This document shows, in pieces, positions 6,584-10,165 of a DNA stretch of 10,165 bases. A model generated the notes under the pieces. That model was not told the origin of the DNA. It did not search any database and saw nothing but the letters and a program-made list of their open reading frames with translations. Both the position numbers and the translations under genes were made by a program. This DNA comes from Erysipelotrichia bacterium. Lineage in GTDB: Bacteria > Bacillota_I > Bacilli_A > Erysipelotrichales > Erysipelotrichaceae. Positions within the stretch are counted from its first letter, which is position 1; each line of letters starts with the position of its first letter. The DNA lies in contig SAAR01000110.1 of assembly GCA_009916335.1 (NCBI GenBank), forward strand, positions 1 to 10,165, in the 5' to 3' direction.

Positions 6584-7174
6584 ATGACGCAACATACAGG
6601 AATAGGAAAACAACTCAAAGATAAATTTGATACCTTTTTTAAGGTTAATATTGAATTATGGGAGGCCTTTGCAGACAACTTAACCTTGAGGGAGTTTGCG
6701 AAAAATGAAACAATAAAAGATACAGATAGGGTTGAGCATTATCTTAACTTTATTGTAGGGGGGGCAGTAGGTAATTTTATTTTAAGTCATGGAAGTGAAA
6801 CATGTATTAGCCTTTCTGTTTCTAACAACTTTAGTTCTGACTATTATTCCTTTTTAACGCAAAAAGCAAGCGTTATTCAAACAAGAGCATTAGGACCCAC
6901 TGAATTGTTATCTATATCACATAAGGACTTATCAGATTTATATTCAAAATCGAGTAAAGGAGTTTGGATTGGAAAAGCTATAGCCGAACAGTTATTTATC
7001 CAACGGCAACAGGTGCAAATAGACTTGCTCACTTTAACGGCTGAAGAAAGATACTTGAAATTACTAGCCGAAAAACCAGAGGTCATTCAAAAAATATCGT
7101 TAAAACACATTGCTTCATACATAGGAGTTACTCCTGAAAGTTTAAGTCGATTAAGAAAAAAAATATCCTCGTAA
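6584..7174 (+). CDS. Crp/Fnr-family transcriptional regulator (short Bacteroidota type)
   Basis: 196 residues. The N-terminal three quarters follow the cyclic-nucleotide-binding jelly-roll pattern of Bacteroidota Crp/Fnr proteins, with VEHYLNFIVGGAVGNFIL (about 48-65) and ALGPTELLSISHKDLSDLY (about 101-119). A long dimer helix covers about 125-160 and includes TAEERYLKLLAEKPE. The C-terminal helix-turn-helix is ISLKHIASYIGVTPESLSRL (171-190). No Fnr-type cysteine cluster is seen and the phosphate-binding residues of true cAMP receptors are not evident, so the effector is unknown. The ATG lies 20 bases into the putative cassette (recombination point between 6563 and 6564). There is no Shine-Dalgarno, as is usual in Bacteroidota. 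It may govern the next gene, a common arrangement for these regulators (inference). Confidence 0.87.
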   Translation: MTQHTGIGKQLKDKFDTFFKVNIELWEAFADNLTLREFAKNETIKDTDRVEHYLNFIVGGAVGNFILSHGSETCISLSVSNNFSSDYYSFLTQKASVIQTRALGPTELLSISHKDLSDLYSKSSKGVWIGKAIAEQLFIQRQQVQIDLLTLTAEERYLKLLAEKPEVIQKISLKHIASYIGVTPESLSRLRKKISS

Positions 7175-7244
7175 TCATTTCTTACCATAGGTCAATTTTG
7201 TTGTGCATCAGATTTGTGTTTTTTGCATAAACAATTTAAACAAA

Positions 7245-7400
7245 ATGAAAATGGAAGTATCTAAAACAGTTAAAAGAAACATATGTTCAGTAGTACTATT
7301 TTATTCAATAGCGATATTACTTCGATATGTTGTTACCAAAACGACTTGGCTAGACATAACAGATAATACTTTTTTAAAAATCTGTTTACGAGATGAGTAA
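7245..7400 (+). CDS. N-terminal fragment of a membrane protein, possibly a CPBP-family protease
   Basis: From ATG 7245 (better placed than 7203) 51 residues can be read: a basic start (MKMEVSKTVKRN), one membrane helix (about 15-30, VVLFYSIAILLRYVV), then a short polar stretch and a stop. It follows the Crp/Fnr gene after 70 bases. Its look and position resemble the N-terminus of CPBP intramembrane proteases found beside such regulators, but the catalytic motifs would come later and are missing, so this is a guess from memory of the family. It is probably cut at about 7,390. Confidence 0.4.
   Translation: MKMEVSKTVKRNICSVVLFYSIAILLRYVVTKTTWLDITDNTFLKICLRDE
7385..7400. other. Possible second junction
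   Basis: The membrane ORF stops abruptly after LKICLRDE. The DNA beyond it encodes fragments of a different, AraC-type gene, and neither an attC site nor a terminator closes the presumed cassette. This fits a second break, but a natural deletion is also possible. Confidence 0.4.
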
Positions 7401-7524
7401 ATGTCTTGTTGAAGAGTCAACAATTCAACAACTATCGACTTAAAAACCTGAAAAGCTTATTGAAAATTTTACATGGTATGCGCTGGGTTTAAAGAATGTG
7501 GTAGTAATGCCCTTTGCGGTATGA

Positions 7525-7766
7525 GATAAACGCTTGCAAAAAGCACTTGTTTATAGCAAGGAAAATTGCAGTGAGAATATTAAACTTCCATTATTGGCGG
7601 ATTTAGTAAGCTTTTCAAATGCCACTACAACAAATACCATAAAATATATCAGATTAAATGCCGCATTTCAAAAACGATGGAAAAAATTGCCGGTTTTGAC
7701 AATCCGAACCAATGCCTTTGCGCATTATATTCACATTCGAACCCAGTATTTCGCAGAAATTGGTGA
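7525..7766 (+). pseudogene. Decayed AraC-family DNA-binding domain
   Basis: Frame one from 7525 reads DKRLQKALVYSKENCSENIK, then LPLLADLVSFS, then TIKYIRLNAAF. This matches the first half of an AraC helix-turn-helix domain, but the second DNA-contacting helix is shortened by an internal deletion. At about 7,671 the match moves to another frame: TMEKIAGFDNPN, then SNPVFRRNW and a stop at 7764-7766. That is the second helix-turn-helix and the usual domain ending (GFxNxxxFxRxFKxxxGxTPxEFRxxW), with several residues eroded. The frame upstream of 7525 continues to 7393 but has stops at 7441 and 7522 and no recognisable sensor domain. So at least one frameshift, one deletion and two stops separate it from a working gene. 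Many errors in low-coverage sequence could give the same look. Confidence 0.5.
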
Positions 7767-7774
7767 TATCATTC

Positions 7775-8044
7775 ATGAAACTAATCCGCGTAACCAGCAT
7801 CGTGTCAGCCGCATACTTAGTCATTTCACAGAGAGTATTGCAACAGATATCCTTATATTGGTTATGTATGCTGGTACTTTTCATTGCCTTTATCAGTCTT
7901 CGAAGAGCCACAAAAAGGCTGAATACCAGCGACTTAACCAATTATTCCACTTTAAATCCTGTTAGACAACTACTTGATTTTCAACTCATTAAACAAACAA
8001 TTGCAAAATATTGTTATAACACAAGTTGCAAAAATAAGTTTTAA
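7775..8044 (+). CDS. Small membrane ORF of unknown function
   Basis: 89 codons from ATG 7775, nine bases after the AraC remnant stops. Residues about 20-43 (LVISQRVLQQ then ISLYWLCMLVLFIAFISL) hold one membrane helix, followed by a basic RRATKRL and a polar tail. Its stop overlaps the stop of the convergent regulator gene by three bases. No ribosome binding site or family signature is visible. It could be a real small membrane protein, the remnant of a larger gene, or chance; a longer version from 7712 would run through the AraC remnant and is unlikely. Confidence 0.3.
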   Translation: MKLIRVTSIVSAAYLVISQRVLQQISLYWLCMLVLFIAFISLRRATKRLNTSDLTNYSTLNPVRQLLDFQLIKQTIAKYCYNTSCKNKF

Positions 8045-9384
8045 TTCCGGATATTTTGTTCTCTCCACTGCATGGGAGTATAATTTGTCTCCTGCAAAAA
8101 TGCCCTGCTGAACACCGGTGGAGAACTAAAACCGGATAAATCGGCAATACATGCGATGTTTAAATCGGGACGGGACAACAGTAAATGCTTGCTTTCCGCG
8201 ATGCGATAACGCATCACAAACTGATAAAAAGTCTCGCCGTACCCTTCGTTGAACAAGCGCGAAAGATAACTGCGGTTAAGCGGCAATATTTCCATCGCAT
8301 CCGTCAGCTTAAAGTCTTTACGCAGATAGGGTTTCTCGGTCTGCATCCACTGCTCTAATTTGTTCTTATATTCAGGTAGCTTATTCGCAAACTGATACCT
8401 TGCATTTGAATCTGTTTCATCAGCAGAAATCACTTCAGCCGGCACATCCTCACCCTCACATTTTTTGCCGGTATGCAACGCTTCTCTTATTTCCGCTTCC
8501 GTTTCATTCATACTTTCCTTAAAATAGCCCTCAGGATAAGGACTCTTCTGAAATAAAACACGAGAAAAACCATAAAGAAAGAAAACGAGAAAAATGATGT
8601 TGTGCATCAGCACACTGCGAACATTATCGCTTAACACCACGACATAACAGGAAATCGTAATTACAAAATTGCTGAAAATGTAATCTTCCAGCCATTTTAT
8701 ATCGATGTTTTCCAACGAAGCATAGTTATTTTCGCACCATTTCATATAATTTTTCCGGTAGCGAAGCATTATCATCAGGCCGAAAACAGGATAGGCCAGC
8801 ATGAGCAGTGGCACCCACACATGGATGTTCCAGAAATTCTGAGTCAAAGCCATCCGGTTATCAATTGCCGGCACGGCCTCTTGCTGAATTTTTACAAGAA
8901 GCAAATATATACCCGGAATAACGACAGTGGATAGTGATAGTAATACCGCCCGTTTCAACGTAAGCCATCCGGGACGAAAAGCTTCGATGGGATATAAAAG
9001 AAAAATATAGGCATACACACTTCCGTAAATCAGCATGGGGAGCGACAAGAATTTATACTCCACCACGCCTGCATATCCGGTAGTCAATCCTTTGATAAGA
9101 GATAGCAGATTAGTCAGGCCTACCATAAACATAACAAAGGCAAATAAAGCGCGGGCACGACCTCCGTTTTTCCGGGCTATCAGCATGAACGACCCGCCTA
9201 AGCACAAACAACACAACATCGAAATAACCGACCAGCGAACAGATCTGAAAAGCTCAAAAGGTATCTGCATAAAAAAATAATGCCCGGCGCCGACAAGCAT
9301 TAAAATGAGACTGTAAATAACAACCCGTTTGTATTTAAAAAGCGCCTTTAACAGGTTGTTTGAATGAAAATGTACACGCAGCAT
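8041..9384 (-). CDS. Membrane-anchored AraC-family transcriptional regulator
   Basis: 447 residues from ATG 9384. The N-terminal half (about 18-300) is a polytopic membrane region of about seven helices. A soluble linker rich in Glu and Asp follows (about 300-345), then an AraC/XylS DNA-binding domain (351-447). In that domain FKLTDAMEILPLNRSYLSRL is the first helix-turn-helix and NIACIADLSGFSSPPVFSRA the second, closing with NYTPMQWRE. This layout, an integral-membrane sensor joined directly to a DNA-binding domain, is frequent in gut Bacteroides. The frame stays open to 9468, but the 28 extra codons hold the promoter-like TACCTTCG, so the internal ATG is preferred. It is divergent from the exported protein at 9694, a plausible target. 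The signal sensed is unknown. Confidence 0.85.
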   Translation of the reverse strand: MLRVHFHSNNLLKALFKYKRVVIYSLILMLVGAGHYFFMQIPFELFRSVRWSVISMLCCLCLGGSFMLIARKNGGRARALFAFVMFMVGLTNLLSLIKGLTTGYAGVVEYKFLSLPMLIYGSVYAYIFLLYPIEAFRPGWLTLKRAVLLSLSTVVIPGIYLLLVKIQQEAVPAIDNRMALTQNFWNIHVWVPLLMLAYPVFGLMIMLRYRKNYMKWCENNYASLENIDIKWLEDYIFSNFVITISCYVVVLSDNVRSVLMHNIIFLVFFLYGFSRVLFQKSPYPEGYFKESMNETEAEIREALHTGKKCEGEDVPAEVISADETDSNARYQFANKLPEYKNKLEQWMQTEKPYLRKDFKLTDAMEILPLNRSYLSRLFNEGYGETFYQFVMRYRIAESKHLLLSRPDLNIACIADLSGFSSPPVFSRAFLQETNYTPMQWREQNIRN

Positions 9385-9407
9385 CTGGTCATTTCTATTT
9401 TGGTTTG

Positions 9408-9415
9408 CGAAGGTA
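9408..9415 (-). promoter_or_regulatory. Bacteroides-type -7 box of the AraC gene
   Basis: The minus strand reads TACCTTCG, one mismatch to the Bacteroidota sigma-ABfr -7 consensus TAnnTTTG. It lies 23 bases before ATG 9384, giving a leader of about 17 bases. No clear -33 TTTG is found at the right spacing. It supports the shorter start. Confidence 0.45.
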
Positions 9416-9468
9416 ATCAAAAAAACAAACATTTTTACCCTTAGCAAATGCTTTTTTACGCTATGCAA

Positions 9469-9693
9469 ACGCCCTCATCACAGCCTGCAAACGAAATCAC
9501 CTATTTTTGCCACACCAACGAAATACTATATTTCCGGCAATCATGCCAGTCCTTTTCAAGCATAGTCAAATGTATAGAAAGAGGTCACTTAAATAAACAG
9601 TTGACAAGCAACAGCATATTTCGATGAGTTTAAACAAGACTTCGGCTCTTCGAAAAAATAATCATCAGAAGTCGGTTAATTATAATTATTATC
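9469..9693. other. Divergent intergenic region
   Basis: A 225-base gap separates the AraC regulator from the outer-membrane protein gene. It holds one candidate promoter toward the right (9502-9509), a weak inverted repeat GACTTC/GAAGTC (about 9634-9639 and 9668-9673), and an AT-only 12-bp palindrome TAATTATAATTA (9677-9688) just before the downstream ATG. I see no coding sequence in it; the minus-strand frame at 9630-9812 is antisense to the start of the exported protein gene. Confidence 0.5.
9502..9509 (+). promoter_or_regulatory. Candidate Bacteroides -7 box toward the outer-membrane gene
   Basis: TATTTTTG matches TAnnTTTG exactly and is followed by the C often seen after it. No good -33 box lies 19-21 bases upstream, and the leader would be long, about 180 bases. 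Confidence 0.35.
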
Positions 9694-10165
9694 ATGATTA
9701 AAAAAATCTTTTTTACGTTTGTTGTTCTGTTCACATGCGGAGCGCTAATGAATGTCAGTGCAAAAGACATTATTTCAAAAGGAGAACAGGTTGTTAAACT
9801 GGGTATCGGCATCGGAAGCTATTATGGCGGTGATGGATACGCAAGCAGTGTTCCACCCATCTCAGCATCTTATGAAAAAGGCATTCTCGAAGGACTGCTT
9901 GGAGGAAAAGCTTCGATTGGTGTAGGCGGTTATCTGGGCTACAGTGCCAACAAATGGGAATCTTCTTTTAACAATGAAACATGGGGTTATAAATATTCCT
10001 ACCTTATTCTGGGGGCCCGCGGTCTATTCCACTATCAGTTAGTGAAGAAACTCGACACTTATGCAGGATTGATGCTGGGTTACAATGTTGTTTCAAGTAA
10101 GTATTACGGCAGTGATGCCATTGCTCCTTACGTTGGCAGTGCAAGCAGCGCGAGCGGTATCGGGT
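9694..10165 (+). CDS. Exported outer-membrane beta-barrel-like protein, 3' end off window
   Basis: 157 codons are visible from ATG 9694 with no stop. Residues 1-23 form a signal peptide: basic MIKK, hydrophobic IFFTFVVLFTCGALM, and a probable cut after NVSA. The mature part has alternating short strands rich in Gly, Tyr and Ser (VVKLGIGIGSYYGG, ASIGVGGYLGYS, YSYLILGARGLFHYQL, DTYAGLMLGYNVV), the pattern of a small outer-membrane barrel of the OmpA/OmpW size class. No family motif is clear. It is divergent from the AraC regulator at 8041-9384. An exported function is well supported, a barrel fold moderately, any ligand or role not at all. Confidence 0.75.
   Translation, partial: MIKKIFFTFVVLFTCGALMNVSAKDIISKGEQVVKLGIGIGSYYGGDGYASSVPPISASYEKGILEGLLGGKASIGVGGYLGYSANKWESSFNNETWGYKYSYLILGARGLFHYQLVKKLDTYAGLMLGYNVVSSKYYGSDAIAPYVGSASSASGIG

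Noticed and set aside
6877..7086. Minus-strand reading frame inside the Crp/Fnr gene
   Set aside because: It is fully antisense to a convincing regulator gene and has no recognisable features.
7654..7941. Minus-strand reading frame of 95 codons
   Set aside because: It is antisense to the AraC remnant and the small membrane ORF, with no start signal or motif.
7534..7965. A 143-codon plus-strand frame read as one protein
   Set aside because: Only the first ~45 codons resemble AraC; the match then moves to another frame and the remaining codons look like random sequence, so it is described as a pseudogene instead.
9385..9468. Longer AraC start with 28 extra residues
   Set aside because: These codons overlap a good -7 promoter box (9408-9415) and lack family similarity; the internal ATG at 9384 is better.
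9677..9688. Perfect 12-bp palindrome TAATTATAATTA
   Set aside because: It is made only of A and T in an AT-rich spacer, so it is weak evidence of an operator.
9035..9812. Reading frames at 9035-9280 (plus) and 9630-9812 (minus)
   Set aside because: The first is antisense to the membrane region of the AraC regulator, the second is antisense to the signal peptide of the exported protein.

Overview
The window reads as a composite of at least three unrelated pieces of bacterial DNA, not one continuous genome. Genes on the two sides of position ~4,820 belong to different phyla and are cut at the join. A second break probably lies near 7,390. The simplest explanation is a chimeric metagenomic contig (inference).

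Region A (1 to ~4,820, all minus strand, AT-rich) is from a Gram-positive Bacillota, probably Erysipelotrichia-like. In transcription order it holds mreC, mreD, minC, minD, a SpoIVFA-like protein, a SpoIVFB-like site-2 protease and a metal-ABC-type binding lipoprotein that runs off the left edge. This is the Bacillus subtilis order mreBCD-minCD-spoIVFA-spoIVFB, with mreB missing exactly where the break lies. MreC and MreD act in elongation and cell shape, MinC and MinD in division-site placement, and the SpoIVFA/SpoIVFB pair in intramembrane proteolysis. The lipoprotein has its own extended -10 promoter, surrounded by three copies of AACGTGAT.

Region B (~4,820 to ~7,390, plus strand) is from a Bacteroidota, probably a free-living flavobacterium-like organism. 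It holds the 3' part of a secreted beta-propeller protein with a type IX secretion sorting tail, a 132-bp attC-like integron site, a Crp/Fnr regulator that starts 15 bases after the attC core, and the N-terminal stub of a membrane protein. This looks like the end of one gene cassette and the start of the next.

Region C (~7,390 to 8,044) holds a decayed AraC-type DNA-binding domain, broken by a frameshift and an internal deletion and preceded by in-frame stops, followed by a small membrane ORF of unknown role.

Region D (8,041 to 10,165) is Bacteroides-like and visibly richer in GC. A membrane-anchored AraC-family regulator on the minus strand is divergent from an exported outer-membrane beta-barrel-like protein that runs off the right edge. 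C and D may be one piece.

I see no tRNA, rRNA, CRISPR array or transposase.
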